In this document: piece after piece, positions 10,581-19,768 of the stretch
How the letters are laid out: each line of letters starts with the position of its first letter
How positions within the stretch are numbered: the stretch's first letter is position 1
NCBI RefSeq assembly: GCF_001758225.1
Contig: NZ_MAST01000003.1
Span: 62,001-126,000 of the forward strand
Source of the DNA: Humibacillus sp. DSM 29435
Lineage (GTDB): Bacteria; Actinomycetota; Actinomycetes; Actinomycetales; Dermatophilaceae
Direction of reading: 5' to 3'
DNA length: 64,000 bases
Made by a program: the position numbers and the translations under genes
The notes under the pieces: generated by a model
What the model saw: only the letters and a program-made list of their open reading frames with translations
What the model was told of the DNA's origin: nothing
Database searches by the model: none

Positions 10581-11768
10581 TCAGCGCAGGCTGCCCCTCG
10601 TGCCGCGCAGCAGCGTCACGTGGGGGGAGGTCGACGGGTCGAAACCGTGACCGATCGCGAGGTAGGTGGCGGCGAAGTCGGTCACGGCGACGTGCGCGGC
10701 CAGGCGCAGCAACGGGTCGGCTTGAGGGGCATCGACGAGCGAGACGCGCACCCCGGCATCCGCGGCGGCCGAGACAACCGTGTCGGTGAGCAGCCGCCCC
10801 GCTCGCGCCTCGTCGCTGGCGCGGCCCCCTTCGTCAGAGGAATCACGCAACATGACCAGACGCAGCGGAGCCCGGGCCGGGCCGTCGAGGTAGGGGTCGG
10901 CGAAGATGCCGTCGGCCTCCCCGGCCCCCGCTCCCCCGGCGGCCAGGGGGCCGTCGAAGCAGGCGACGATCTGGCTCGCCGAGTCGGGAAGCACTCCCGA
11001 GGCGATGGGGACCCGCCCGGTGCGTCCGAACATCTCGGCCGCGCGACGAGCCGCGACACCGCCGAACGACCCCGAGCCGAGCACGATCGGCACCGACTCG
11101 GCGACCTCGGCAGCGAGCAGCTTGGCCGGGTTGCTGAACGACTCCGAGCTCGGACCCGCCTGCTGGGCCCGTTCGTCGAGCACGTCGGCCAGGGCGGCGA
11201 TCGTGGCCATCGGCACCGACGCCAGGCCGAGCACGTCGGCGGCCATCAGGGCCGGGGTGGCCTGGGCCCACATCGAGGTGCGCGACGAGGCTCCCTCCAC
11301 CCGGATCGGAACGTGGATGCCGCGGGCCTGGGCGCAGACCTGGGCCAACGGAGAGTCGGCGGCTCCGACGGTGAGCAGAGACGCCCCTCGACGACCGGCC
11401 TCGGCCGCCAGGGCCAGGGCGCCGGAGCTGCGGCCCGACTGCGAGACCGCGATCACGAGATCGAGGGCGCCGACCCAGCCGGGCAGGGGCCCCGCAGCGC
11501 AGGCCTGCACGGGTACGGCGCTGCCCCCGCGGGTCAACGCGTCGAACAGGTCGGCCACGGCAGCGGATCCGCCCGCTGCCGCGACGACCACCCCCCGGGG
11601 CTCGAGCCCTGAGAGCCGACCGATGCCGGCCTCGTCGCTCACCCGGGCGGCGACCCGAACCTGCGCACCGGCACCGGCGAGCGCACGCAGCGTGCCGGCC
11701 CGGTCGAAGCGTTCGATCGACTGCTCGTCGTCGAGCAGCCGGTCGAACGCCTCGTCGAAGCCAGACAT
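10581..11768 (-). CDS. SIS-domain sugar-phosphate isomerase-like protein
   Basis: A 395-residue protein with a double SIS fold resembling bifunctional phosphoglucose/phosphomannose isomerases. Visible cues are VVVAAAGGSAAVADLFDAL, LDLVIAVSQSGRSSGALALA (sugar-phosphate binding Ser/Thr loop) and VPIVLGSGSFGGVAARRAAEMF. I chose ATG 11768 because it gives the conserved start MSGFDEAFDRLLDDE and follows the Trm112-like gene directly. Its place, downstream of manB, matches Mycobacterium Rv3256c, suggesting a role in mannose activation, but isomerase activity is not demonstrated by sequence. Confidence 0.75.
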   Translation of the reverse strand: MSGFDEAFDRLLDDEQSIERFDRAGTLRALAGAGAQVRVAARVSDEAGIGRLSGLEPRGVVVAAAGGSAAVADLFDALTRGGSAVPVQACAAGPLPGWVGALDLVIAVSQSGRSSGALALAAEAGRRGASLLTVGAADSPLAQVCAQARGIHVPIRVEGASSRTSMWAQATPALMAADVLGLASVPMATIAALADVLDERAQQAGPSSESFSNPAKLLAAEVAESVPIVLGSGSFGGVAARRAAEMFGRTGRVPIASGVLPDSASQIVACFDGPLAAGGAGAGEADGIFADPYLDGPARAPLRLVMLRDSSDEGGRASDEARAGRLLTDTVVSAAADAGVRVSLVDAPQADPLLRLAAHVAVTDFAATYLAIGHGFDPSTSPHVTLLRGTRGSLR

Positions 11769-11775
11769 CTGCCGG

Positions 11776-12009
11776 TCAGGCCCCGATCGGGTGGGCCAGC
11801 TCGATGAGCAGCACCGGCACGCCATTCTCGATCGGGTAGGCGAGCAAGCACGTCTCGCAGTGCAGCTCGGCGCCGGCAGCGTCGACAGCGCCGTCTGACC
11901 CCGCCGGTCCCCCGCCGGGACTGACGTCGCTCAGCTCACCCTTGCATTGCGGGCAGCGCAGGATCTCACGCAGCCAGGGGTCGATGCCGGGGCTGGTCGG
12001 GTGGTTCAC
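11776..12009 (-). CDS. Trm112 family protein
   Basis: A 77-residue zinc-binding protein. It has CPQCKGEL near residues 19-26 and a second Cys pair (CETC) followed by AYPIENGVPVLLIELA, the Trm112/YcaR fold. Trm112 proteins usually activate methyltransferases; in actinobacteria this small protein travels with manB. The GTG start overlaps the manB stop in a GTGA junction, so it is probably translationally coupled. Confidence 0.85.
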   Translation of the reverse strand: MNHPTSPGIDPWLREILRCPQCKGELSDVSPGGGPAGSDGAVDAAGAELHCETCLLAYPIENGVPVLLIELAHPIGA

Positions 12010-13460
12010 TGGGGGCCTCCTGCAGCAGGCGGAACGTCGTCGGCCCGGATGAGGGCCAGCAGCTCGTCACGAATCGCCACCATGGTCTCACGGTCGTCGG
12101 CCTCGACGTTGAGGCGCAGCAGTGGCTCGGTGTTGGAGGTGCGCACGTTGAACCACCAGGCGGGGCTGCTCCCCTCGGGGCAGTGCACCGTGAGCCCGTC
12201 GAGCTCGTCGATGCTGCTCCCACGGCCGGTGGCCCAGCCGCGAACGCGCTCCACGACCGCGGCCGGCTCGGCCACCGTGCTGTTGATCTCGCCGGAGGCG
12301 ACGTAGCGCTCGTACTCTCGGGCCAGCTGCCCCAGCGGAAGGGGCTGCTCACCGAGGGCCGCCAGCACGTGCAGGGCCGCGAGCATGCCGGTGTCGGCGA
12401 ACCAGAAGTCGCGGAAGTAGTAGTGCGCCGAGTGCTCTCCGCCGAAGACGGCTCCGACGCGGGCCATCTCAGCCTTGATGAAGGAGTGCCCGACGCGGGT
12501 GCGCACCGGCGTCGCGCCGTGCTCCCGGATCACCTCGGCGACGGCGGCGCTGCTGATGACGTTGTGCACGACGGCGATGTCGTGGTCTCCCCCGGCCCGG
12601 GCGCGGGCGATCTCTCGGGCCGCGACGAGCCCGGTGATCGCACTCGGCGAGACCGGTTCGCCGTCGGCGTCGACCACGAAGCACCGGTCGGCGTCGCCGT
12701 CGAAGGCGATGCCGAGGTCGGCGCCGTGCTCGCGAACGGCGGCCTGCAGGTCGACAAGGTTGGCGGGGTCGAGAGGGTTCGCCTCGTGGTTGGGAAAGGT
12801 GCCGTCGAGCTCGAAGTAGAGCGGAACCACCGTGAGGGGCAGCTCGGGAAGGCCTGCTCCCGTGCCGAGCACGGCCGGCACGGTGTAACCGCCCATGCCG
12901 TTGCCGGCGTCGACGACGACCGTGAGCGGTCGCGACCCGGAGACGTCGACCAGCCCGCGGAGGAAGCCCGCGTAGTCGGCGAGCAGGTCGCGTTCGTCGA
13001 CCCGGCCGGGGCCGCCCGCAGGGGCCGGAAGGGTCGAGCCGCTGTCGAGGAGCCACTGGGCGAGGTCGCGGATCTCGGTCAGGCCGGAGTCCTGCCCGAC
13101 CGGGCGCGCTGCCGATCGGCACAGCTTGATGCCGTTGTAGCGGGCCGGGTTGTGGCTGGCGGTGAACATGGCACCAGGCACGTCGAGGGCGCCACTGGCG
13201 TAGTAGAGACCGTCGGTCGAGCAGAGCCCGATCATCGTCACGTTGACGCCGCGGGAGGTCACCCCCTCGGCGAAGGCGGCCGACAGCTCGGGCGAGCTCG
13301 GGCGCATGTCGTAGCCGACCGCGATCCCGGTCTGTCCGTCGGGGATCGCGACCACCTCCGCGAACGCGGCCCCGATCGCGGTGGCCACCGCCGGCGAGAG
13401 CTGTTCGGGCACGAGCCCGCGCACGTCGTAGGCCTTGACGAAGTCGGCGAGAGTCGGCAT
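12006..13460 (-). CDS. manB: Phosphomannomutase/phosphoglucomutase
   Basis: A 484-residue alpha-D-phosphohexomutase, interconverting mannose-6-P and mannose-1-P for GDP-mannose supply. Active-site Ser102 lies in FTASHNPARYNG. The metal-binding loop is FDGDADRCF, the sugar-binding loop GGEHSAHYYF, and the phosphate loop near the C-terminus RTSNTEPLLRLNVE. Length and start (MPTLADFVKAYDVRGL) fit the actinobacterial ManB family. The order DUF3499-manB-Trm112-SIS is that of Mycobacterium Rv3258c-Rv3256c. Confidence 0.95.
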   Translation of the reverse strand: MPTLADFVKAYDVRGLVPEQLSPAVATAIGAAFAEVVAIPDGQTGIAVGYDMRPSSPELSAAFAEGVTSRGVNVTMIGLCSTDGLYYASGALDVPGAMFTASHNPARYNGIKLCRSAARPVGQDSGLTEIRDLAQWLLDSGSTLPAPAGGPGRVDERDLLADYAGFLRGLVDVSGSRPLTVVVDAGNGMGGYTVPAVLGTGAGLPELPLTVVPLYFELDGTFPNHEANPLDPANLVDLQAAVREHGADLGIAFDGDADRCFVVDADGEPVSPSAITGLVAAREIARARAGGDHDIAVVHNVISSAAVAEVIREHGATPVRTRVGHSFIKAEMARVGAVFGGEHSAHYYFRDFWFADTGMLAALHVLAALGEQPLPLGQLAREYERYVASGEINSTVAEPAAVVERVRGWATGRGSSIDELDGLTVHCPEGSSPAWWFNVRTSNTEPLLRLNVEADDRETMVAIRDELLALIRADDVPPAAGGPQ

Positions 13461-13476
13461 CCGACGACCCTAGTGC

Positions 13477-13887
13477 TCAGGTGTCGCGCAGGATGCGCAG
13501 GTGGCCACGGCGGCCGGACTCGACCGCGCCCGAACCGGCCTCCGCCGCCACCTCCGTGGCGGCTTCACGTCGCGCCCCGTCGGAGCGGACGGAACGCCCC
13601 GTGCTGTCGGAGCGTCGGCCCGGCCCGGCCTCACGCACCGCGTCGGCGAGCGCCAGCAGGTCGTCGGTGGCCTGGGCCGGCTCAGAGAACTCGCCCACCC
13701 GAACGACGTCCCAGCCCCGGGGGGCCGTCATGCGCTCGGCATGCACGAGGCAGAGGTCGTAGGTGTGCGGCTCGGCGTAGGTCGCGAGCGGTCCGAGCAC
13801 GACGGCCCGGTCGGCGTACGCATAGGTGAGCGTGGCCACAGCGGGGCGAGAACACCCCGTCTTGGAACAACCACGTCGCAGACCCAC
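13477..13887 (-). CDS. DUF3499 family protein
   Basis: A 136-residue actinobacterial protein. The conserved N-terminus reads VGLRRGCSKTGCSRPAVATL and TYAEPHTYDLCLVHAERM. The three Cys plus His pattern suggests a metal- or zinc-binding module of about 70 residues, followed by a variable Arg/Ser/Gly-rich tail. The GTG at 13887 begins exactly at the family start. Divergent from the zincin-like gene at 13964, with a 76-base shared promoter region. Function is unknown. Confidence 0.85.
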   Translation of the reverse strand: MGLRRGCSKTGCSRPAVATLTYAYADRAVVLGPLATYAEPHTYDLCLVHAERMTAPRGWDVVRVGEFSEPAQATDDLLALADAVREAGPGRRSDSTGRSVRSDGARREAATEVAAEAGSGAVESGRRGHLRILRDT

Positions 13888-13963
13888 GATCGTGGACTCT
13901 AGTCGTGCCGCTGTGGCGTGGTGGCGCACCACGCCGCGCAGCCCCCGACCTAGAGTGGATGCC

Positions 13964-14464
13964 GTGAGCCAGAGTTCCCCCTCGTCGCCTCCCCCCGGTG
14001 GCGATGACAGCAGCGGCCGCAGCCGCACGGTCCACGGCAGCCGACCCGCTCGTCCCGCCGGGAGCGTGCGGCGCGACCGGCACGGCCGAGGACACCGCGG
14101 CCCCCTCGCCTGGCCGCCGGTGCCGGTCATGACCTCGCGGCGGGATGCTTTCGACGGCTTCGTGCTCGACGCGGCGGCCCGGCTGGAGGCCACCTGTGGC
14201 CAGGCGTTCCCGCGCGTCGAGTTCGCCGTCGAGGACGTGCCCCGCGGGCCGGCGCCCTGGGACCACCTGGAGGTGGCGCTCGGTCGGCTCTACCCGGCCG
14301 TCGGATCGAGCGCGGCCCGCATCGTGGTCTACCGACGTCCGGTCGAGACCCGGGTCACCGACCGTCGCGACGTGGCCGCCCTGGTGGCCGACATCGTCAC
14401 CGAGCAGGTGGCGGGGCTGCTCGGGGTGCCGCCCGAAGAGCTCGACCCCGGCTTCGGCGACTGA
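13964..14464 (+). CDS. Zincin-fold metallopeptidase-family protein lacking HExxH
   Basis: A 166-residue protein of the actinobacterial branch of the Zincin_1 (DUF1025-like) family, corresponding in position to Mycobacterium Rv3259. After a ~45-residue Ser/Pro/Arg-rich lead come RRDAFDGFVLDAAARLE, VEFAVEDVPRGPAPWD, RIVVYRRPVETR and IVTEQVAGLLGVPPEELDP. In catalytic family members the last segment reads like HEIAHHFGI; here the aligned residues are EQVAGLLGV, so the zinc ligands and catalytic Glu are missing. GTG 13964 is the likely start. Its TGA abuts the stop of the opposing DUF5719 gene with no spacer. Confidence 0.75.
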   Translation: MSQSSPSSPPPGGDDSSGRSRTVHGSRPARPAGSVRRDRHGRGHRGPLAWPPVPVMTSRRDAFDGFVLDAAARLEATCGQAFPRVEFAVEDVPRGPAPWDHLEVALGRLYPAVGSSAARIVVYRRPVETRVTDRRDVAALVADIVTEQVAGLLGVPPEELDPGFGD

Positions 14465-15952
14465 TCAGTTCGCCACCTGCCGAACCGGGATCGACAGGGC
14501 CGTCAACGGGGCCGAGCTGAGGGCCGCGATGGACAGTCGGGGAACGCCCGAGGCGAGCCCCGACACGCTCACCGCCGCACGCACGTCGCCCCCGGGCTGG
14601 CTGACCCAGACCTGGTCGGCAGCACCGAGCCCGATCGAGACGACCGAGTCGGGCGCCACCACCGTGGGCAGGGCGCGGTCGTCGCCACCGGTCACGATGT
14701 GCACCACGACCTTGCCGCCGCGGCTGCCTCCCGCCAGGAGCAGCGAGCTCGCACTTCCCGAGGCGCTGAGGCCGGGAAGCGCCAAGCCCGCCAGCCCGTT
14801 CACCGGCCGGGTAGCCGGTGCCCAGCCGAAGTCACCCATGCGGTCGGCCCCGGTGGTCATCCGTCGCTCGACGTAGGCACCGGCGACGATCGGGTGGTCG
14901 GCGGTGAGGTGCAGCCCGGTCGGACCCGCCGGCAGGTCGAGGGCGACGTCGGTCGTCGAGCCCGCGGGAACGCGCACCGCACGCAGCTCAGCCGGTTGGG
15001 TCGGCCCCTGGGGCAGCAGCACCCGTACCTGCACGAGAGACTCGGTGTCGCCAGGGTTGACCAGCCGCACCATGGCGGCTCCTGACACGTCAAGACCGGC
15101 GATGACCTGGTCGGTCGAGGGCGCCGCCGATCTGGTCGCGTCGTCGACGCCTCGCGCGGTGGCGCCGTCGATCCACGCGTCGTCGAGCACCGCCGAGACG
15201 ACGCCGCCGGTGGCCACGACGTGCACGCTCGGGCCCGGCTCCTCGGGGGCCAGCGCGTCGAGGGAGACCACGGCCCTCGACCGGGGCGGAATCGAGATGG
15301 CGCGGTTCTGCGCCGAGGCGACCGGCCCTGCTGCGCCGAAGACCTCGAACGACACCGAGACGGCGTTGGCGCCCGGGTTGCCCACGATGACGCGCTCGGT
15401 GCGTGAGGGTCCGCCTCCGCCGCCGACCAGCCAGACGTCGGAGGACGCGAGCCCGCACGGGGTCACCGCCAGGCCACGGTCGTCGTCACCGCGGCGTTCC
15501 CACACCTGTGTCGCCGCGAGCCCGGGCGCCAGGCCCAAGGTGGCGCCCGCCGTCACCATCTCCGGCCTGGTGAGAGGCGTCTTCACCGGTTCGCCCCGCT
15601 CAGCGGCGGTGGCGGCGGGCCGAGACCCTCCCACGGAGAGCGTCACCACACCGCTCGCCGCATCGGCCGGACGGTTGACACCGGCATCCGTGAGCGCGTC
15701 GACCGGCGGGGCCGACGCGGCCGCGCTGGACGTGCCAGTGACGTCGCGCAGGCCCTGGGCCCCGACCCGCTGTGGGCCGGGGCAGACCAGGGTTGCTGAG
15801 CTGACGAGCACGGTCGAGGAGGTCGCCAGGCCCGCTCGCTCGTGGGTCGCCGCGACCTGCACCGAGCCCGAGGTGCGGGTGGCGCCGAAGGCGACAGCGC
15901 CGACGGCCAGGGCCACCGAGCCCACTCGGACCAGGCCTGCGACATTCTTCAC
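14465..15952 (-). CDS. DUF5719 family secreted/membrane-anchored protein
   Basis: A 495-residue protein with one N-terminal hydrophobic segment (VGSVALAVGAVAFGAT) followed by an extracytoplasmic region beginning near ATLVCPGPQRVG, typical of DUF5719. Several repeated beta-rich units contain NPGANAVSVSFEVFG, NPGDTESLVQVRVLLPQG and VPAGSTTDVALDLP. GTG 15952 overlaps the stop of the glycosyltransferase (GTGA), so the two are probably translationally coupled and functionally linked at the envelope. The frame stays open far upstream inside the glycosyltransferase gene, but that extension is an antiparallel-frame artefact of high GC. The molecular function is unknown. Confidence 0.75.
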   Translation of the reverse strand: MKNVAGLVRVGSVALAVGAVAFGATRTSGSVQVAATHERAGLATSSTVLVSSATLVCPGPQRVGAQGLRDVTGTSSAAASAPPVDALTDAGVNRPADAASGVVTLSVGGSRPAATAAERGEPVKTPLTRPEMVTAGATLGLAPGLAATQVWERRGDDDRGLAVTPCGLASSDVWLVGGGGGPSRTERVIVGNPGANAVSVSFEVFGAAGPVASAQNRAISIPPRSRAVVSLDALAPEEPGPSVHVVATGGVVSAVLDDAWIDGATARGVDDATRSAAPSTDQVIAGLDVSGAAMVRLVNPGDTESLVQVRVLLPQGPTQPAELRAVRVPAGSTTDVALDLPAGPTGLHLTADHPIVAGAYVERRMTTGADRMGDFGWAPATRPVNGLAGLALPGLSASGSASSLLLAGGSRGGKVVVHIVTGGDDRALPTVVAPDSVVSIGLGAADQVWVSQPGGDVRAAVSVSGLASGVPRLSIAALSSAPLTALSIPVRQVAN

Positions 15953-18900
15953 GAGCGCCTCCTCGAGCGGCGGTTGCCGAAGGGCAAGGCCATGAAGACG
16001 ACGAACCCGAGCAGCACGCCCTGGCCCAGGCGCCACCACGGCGCCGCAGCCGCCAGGTCGACGCGTAGCTCGCCCGCGGTCTGCGGCAACGCGTAGGTCG
16101 GCTGGTCGGCGCCCGGCACGGCGACGAGCGGCACCTCGTTCCAGGTGACCAGCGCCTGCTGGGCCCAGCCCTCGGGTTCGGCCACGACCAGTCGTCTCGC
16201 CACGGGCGAGGCGGTGAGGTTCCCGTCGACCGCGGCGTGTGGGCCGACTGTGGGCACCGCCGCGAGCAGGGCGCCCTTGGCGTCGACGATCCGCACGCGT
16301 GACGGGGCGGTGGCCGGGGTGACCCCCGGGGCCGCCGCGAGCGGTGACACCTTCCAGAGGATGCCGTGCTCGCTGGTGCCGAGACGGCTCAGGCCCTCGG
16401 CGGCGTCGAGACGCCGCGCCAGGGGCGTGTCGGCGTCGCCGCGCACCTGCACGAAGCCGATGGCGAGCCGGGCCAGGCCGGCCGAGTCGAGCGAGTCGGC
16501 GTTGCGGCCGCCGACCATCTCGGCCACGGCCTCGACGAGCGCTGCGTCGTCGGTCGCGGCGGGCCGGTCGAGGTCGCGCAGCAGCTCTCCCGGCTCCTGC
16601 CCGACGAGCACGAAGTCGGTCACCGAGTCGGAGGGGCGCAGCAGGAGCAGCCGGTTGCCGAGTGGGCCGCTGCCCTGCTCGACCGCCACGGCCGGGAGGG
16701 TGGCCTGGCCCACGGTGAGCCGCTGCCCCAGGCCTTCGGCGCCCCAGCTCGCCGCCTGGGCGAGCGTGGACATCGCGGCGACCCCGATCACCGAGACGGC
16801 GACCGCGACGCGGAGGCGGTGGCCAGGTGACCTCAGCCAGGCGAGCACCGGGCGGCTTCCGACGAGAACACCGACGAGGATGCCGGCCAGCCACAGGTCG
16901 AGGCCCACGCCCGACCACAGATGGGCCGGGGCGGACACGCCGGCGCCGGTCTCGGCCGAGCCGAGCACCACCCGGCTCGCGCCCAGTGCGAGCACGACCC
17001 CGGCCACCGCGATCACGGCTCCGGAGGCCAGCGCCACGTTCTCGGCCCGGCCGCGGCCACGGACGGCGTAGCCGATGACACCGAGAACCACGACGGGGGC
17101 GATCAGCCAGGACGCGTGGGTGGCAACGGAGTCGGGCTGCGCCAGCAGAGCGCTCAGAACCGAGGTCTGCGGCGATGTCGTCACCAGGCCGGGGCCGGAC
17201 AGCAGCAGCCGCCAGTCGTCGACGAACCGGGTGACCCACGGGCCGAGCAGGGCCACTGGCACGACGAGGAGCACGAGGCCGCGCCAGCGGCGGGTGCCCG
17301 GCCCGATCACGAGCAGCAGGAGGGCGGACACACTGGTCAACGCGAGCAGGGGTGGCGCGAAGCCGCCGAGCACCCCCGCGGCGAGCGCAGTTGCGAAGCT
17401 GGCGGTGTAGGTGCCGTCGCGGCGAGCCGCGAGCACGAAGCCCGCCAGCACGAACGGCAAGATGATGTGCGCGACGGCAAAAGTGACCCGACCCGAGGAG
17501 ACAGCAGCCGTGATCACACTGCTCGACCCCCAGACCAGCGCCACCACGGCCCGGGCCCATCGCGAGGAGGTGACCACCCGGGCCGCAAGGTAGGTCGCCC
17601 ACGCCGACAGCGGGGGCGCGAGGAACAGCAGCCAGGCGATCACGACGCCGGCGCTCGATCGACCGTCGGTGACGCCGGGGAGGCGCTCGGCCAACCAGGT
17701 CAGGCCCGAGAGCACGGCGAGGTGGGGGCCCGACTCGACTCCGGTGCCGAGGCCGGCCCCGTGCCAGGCATCCCGGAAGGCGTGCCACAGGCCGCTCGAC
17801 CCCGTGGTCACCGCCCGCAGCTCACCCCCGGCGAGACCGGTGTTCGTCGGCGACAGACCCCCGGCGCGGATGGTGGCGCGCCACGCCACCGACGTGGCCA
17901 CGGCGACAGCGACCACTGCGAGAAAGCCCGGATGCGTGGCGATGCGACGCGGCAGCGACGCCGGCAACGCAACCGGTGAGGCCGCGTCGTCGTCGACCGG
18001 ACCGGTCTCGGTGGCCGGGGCCGACTCACGGCGGGGACGTGACCGCTCGGGCGTGACGGCATCCTGGATGTGGTCGAGCGTCGTGCGGGCGGCTGCCCCC
18101 GGGGTGACGAACAGGGTGGCGAGGTCGTCACGTCGGAGCTTCTTGGAGGTGCGTCCGCGCCAACGGGCACCGAGCACCTTGACCGGGTGCACCAGGGCGG
18201 CGAGGTCGGAGAGCTCGCGCCAGGCCTGCCGCGGTCGTTTGGCCAAGAGCAGGGCCAGGGCCGAGACCACGGCCGACAGCGCCATCCAGATCGCGAGGAA
18301 GGGCATGGCGAACGGCGAACACCGGGCGAGCACGACCTGTCGCGCGGCGCGGCGGCTGCCGCTCGCAGCATCGCGCCGGGCCCGGGCGACCGAGGGCGGG
18401 GGCGGCTCACCGGGCGACTCGACGAACGACCCGTCGCGCACCACAGCACTGGGAACCACGATGACCCGGTGGTCGGCGAGCTGGGCGCGCCAGCCGAGGT
18501 CGAGCGCGGCGCCGTGGCCCAGGAAGCTCGGGTCGAACCCGCCGATGTCGTCGTGGGTGGAGCGTCGTAGCAGCATTCCCGCCGTGCCGACGGCCAGCAC
18601 GTCGGTGCGACCGTCGTGCTGCCCCTGGTCGGCCTCACCGGGCGCCGGTGAGGCGATGAGCCGCCCCGTTCGGGTGAGCGAGACTCCCATCTCGACCAGC
18701 TGTCGGGAGTCGACCGCGCTGACCACCTTCGGACCGGCCACCCCGACCGAGGGCGATCGCAGCACCGCCTCGAGCAGCCGGGCGAGCGTGGTGCGACGCG
18801 CGATGGTGTCGTGATGCAGCAGCCACACCCAGCCGGCCCGCGGGTCGCCCACCACGGGCAGCGCCTCGATGGCCCGGTCGATGGCCTCGCCGATGCCGAC

Positions 18901-19224
18901 CTCGGCATCGAGACGAAGCACGCTGACCTCGGTGACCACGCGGCGCACGCCCTGGTGGGCCGACGCGATCGCGATCGAGCTGTCGGTGCTCGCGAGGTCG
19001 ACGATGACGAGCCGCTCCGGTGGCAACGTCTGGGCCGCGATGGCGTCGAGGCAGCGCACCAGCACGTCGGCGCCGTCGCGCACGACGAGCACGGCGTCGA
19101 GGGTCACCCCGGCCACGGTGCCACGGGGCGGAGCCGGTGGGGTCATGGCTGCGCCGGCGTCGACCGGTGCCGCCCCCGTGGGAGCGGCGAGGGTTGCCAT
19201 CAGCTCGTCGGGCACAGCGACCAC
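15949..19224 (-). CDS. Large polytopic membrane glycosyltransferase, family 2
   Basis: A 1091-residue protein. Residues ~40-300 form a GT2 domain: DAVLVVRDGADVLVRCLDA, VIVDLASTDSS, a DxD-like HHDT in WVWLLHHDTIARR, and VGTAGMLLRRSTHDDIGGFDPSF. A transmembrane helix follows (FLAIWMALSAVVSALALLLA), and the C-terminal ~650 residues contain roughly a dozen hydrophobic segments. This points to an envelope glycan transferase or polymerising enzyme. It is coupled by a 4-base overlap to DUF5719 and lies 43 bases from whiB2. The start is uncertain: GTG 19224, or the internal ATG 19200 (MATLAAPTG), neither with a strong ribosome site. Confidence 0.82.
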   Translation of the reverse strand: MVAVPDELMATLAAPTGAAPVDAGAAMTPPAPPRGTVAGVTLDAVLVVRDGADVLVRCLDAIAAQTLPPERLVIVDLASTDSSIAIASAHQGVRRVVTEVSVLRLDAEVGIGEAIDRAIEALPVVGDPRAGWVWLLHHDTIARRTTLARLLEAVLRSPSVGVAGPKVVSAVDSRQLVEMGVSLTRTGRLIASPAPGEADQGQHDGRTDVLAVGTAGMLLRRSTHDDIGGFDPSFLGHGAALDLGWRAQLADHRVIVVPSAVVRDGSFVESPGEPPPPSVARARRDAASGSRRAARQVVLARCSPFAMPFLAIWMALSAVVSALALLLAKRPRQAWRELSDLAALVHPVKVLGARWRGRTSKKLRRDDLATLFVTPGAAARTTLDHIQDAVTPERSRPRRESAPATETGPVDDDAASPVALPASLPRRIATHPGFLAVVAVAVATSVAWRATIRAGGLSPTNTGLAGGELRAVTTGSSGLWHAFRDAWHGAGLGTGVESGPHLAVLSGLTWLAERLPGVTDGRSSAGVVIAWLLFLAPPLSAWATYLAARVVTSSRWARAVVALVWGSSSVITAAVSSGRVTFAVAHIILPFVLAGFVLAARRDGTYTASFATALAAGVLGGFAPPLLALTSVSALLLLVIGPGTRRWRGLVLLVVPVALLGPWVTRFVDDWRLLLSGPGLVTTSPQTSVLSALLAQPDSVATHASWLIAPVVVLGVIGYAVRGRGRAENVALASGAVIAVAGVVLALGASRVVLGSAETGAGVSAPAHLWSGVGLDLWLAGILVGVLVGSRPVLAWLRSPGHRLRVAVAVSVIGVAAMSTLAQAASWGAEGLGQRLTVGQATLPAVAVEQGSGPLGNRLLLLRPSDSVTDFVLVGQEPGELLRDLDRPAATDDAALVEAVAEMVGGRNADSLDSAGLARLAIGFVQVRGDADTPLARRLDAAEGLSRLGTSEHGILWKVSPLAAAPGVTPATAPSRVRIVDAKGALLAAVPTVGPHAAVDGNLTASPVARRLVVAEPEGWAQQALVTWNEVPLVAVPGADQPTYALPQTAGELRVDLAAAAPWWRLGQGVLLGFVVFMALPFGNRRSRRRS

Positions 19225-19267
19225 CTCTGCCCGGACACCGCGAGGCGCCGGGGCTCGTCGGGCACGC

Positions 19268-19531
19268 TCAGACCGCGCGCTTCTTCAGCTTGCGCCTCTC
19301 GCGTTCGGACAGGCCGCCCCAGATGCCGAAGCGCTCGTCGTGCGCCAGGGCATACTCCAGGCACTCGGAACGCACGTCGCAGCCGACGCACACCTTCTTG
19401 GCCTCCCGGGTCGATCCCCCCTTCTCGGGGAAGAACGCCTCAGGATCGGTCTGCGCGCAGAGCGAACGCTCCTGCCACGACACCTCTCCCTCTTCGTCGA
19501 TCTGATCCACCAACGCCACCAGTTCGTGCAT
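19268..19531 (-). CDS. whiB2: WhiB-family iron-sulfur transcription factor, WhiB2 type
   Basis: An 87-residue WhiB protein. The four [4Fe-4S] ligands are C25, C48, C51 and C57 (C-x22-C-x2-C-x5-C). The turn GIWGGLSERERR and the basic tail KLKKR form the DNA/sigma-contact region. ATG 19531 has GAGGAGGG 5-12 bases upstream. Its place beside fbiA and the manB cluster corresponds to Mycobacterium whiB2 (Rv3260c) and Streptomyces whiB, which control septation and sporulation genes. A sigma-70-like promoter is visible upstream (19635-19664). Confidence 0.93.
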   Translation of the reverse strand: MHELVALVDQIDEEGEVSWQERSLCAQTDPEAFFPEKGGSTREAKKVCVGCDVRSECLEYALAHDERFGIWGGLSERERRKLKKRAV

Positions 19532-19634
19532 GACCCCTCCTCGACCCTGACGTCCACACCTGTGTGTCAGCACTCGCTGTGTCCGACGCCGCCCTGACCC
19601 CGGATGGACCCACTGCGAAGAACACAACAATGGA

Positions 19635-19664
19635 ATTACAAGCGTGTCATACGCCTCACGTCAA
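19635..19664 (-). promoter_or_regulatory. Candidate promoter of whiB2
   Basis: On the minus strand a TTGACG hexamer (19659-19664) and TGTAAT (19635-19640) are separated by 18 bases, about 105 bases upstream of the whiB2 ATG. The surrounding 40 bases are unusually AT-rich for this genome. Confidence 0.5.
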
Positions 19665-19768
19665 GCCCTGCATGATATTTGCTTGCGATTCGACCCAACT
19701 GATAAGGCCCTTCCGGCGGAGCACGGACCAGCTGGAAGACGAGCGCACGAAGACCGCATGACGACTTC

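Noticed and set aside
15953-17788. Extension of the DUF5719 frame to about 1107 residues
   Set aside because: The extra sequence is Arg/Gly/Pro-rich shadow coding within the glycosyltransferase gene; the GTGA overlap and signal segment fix the start at 15952.
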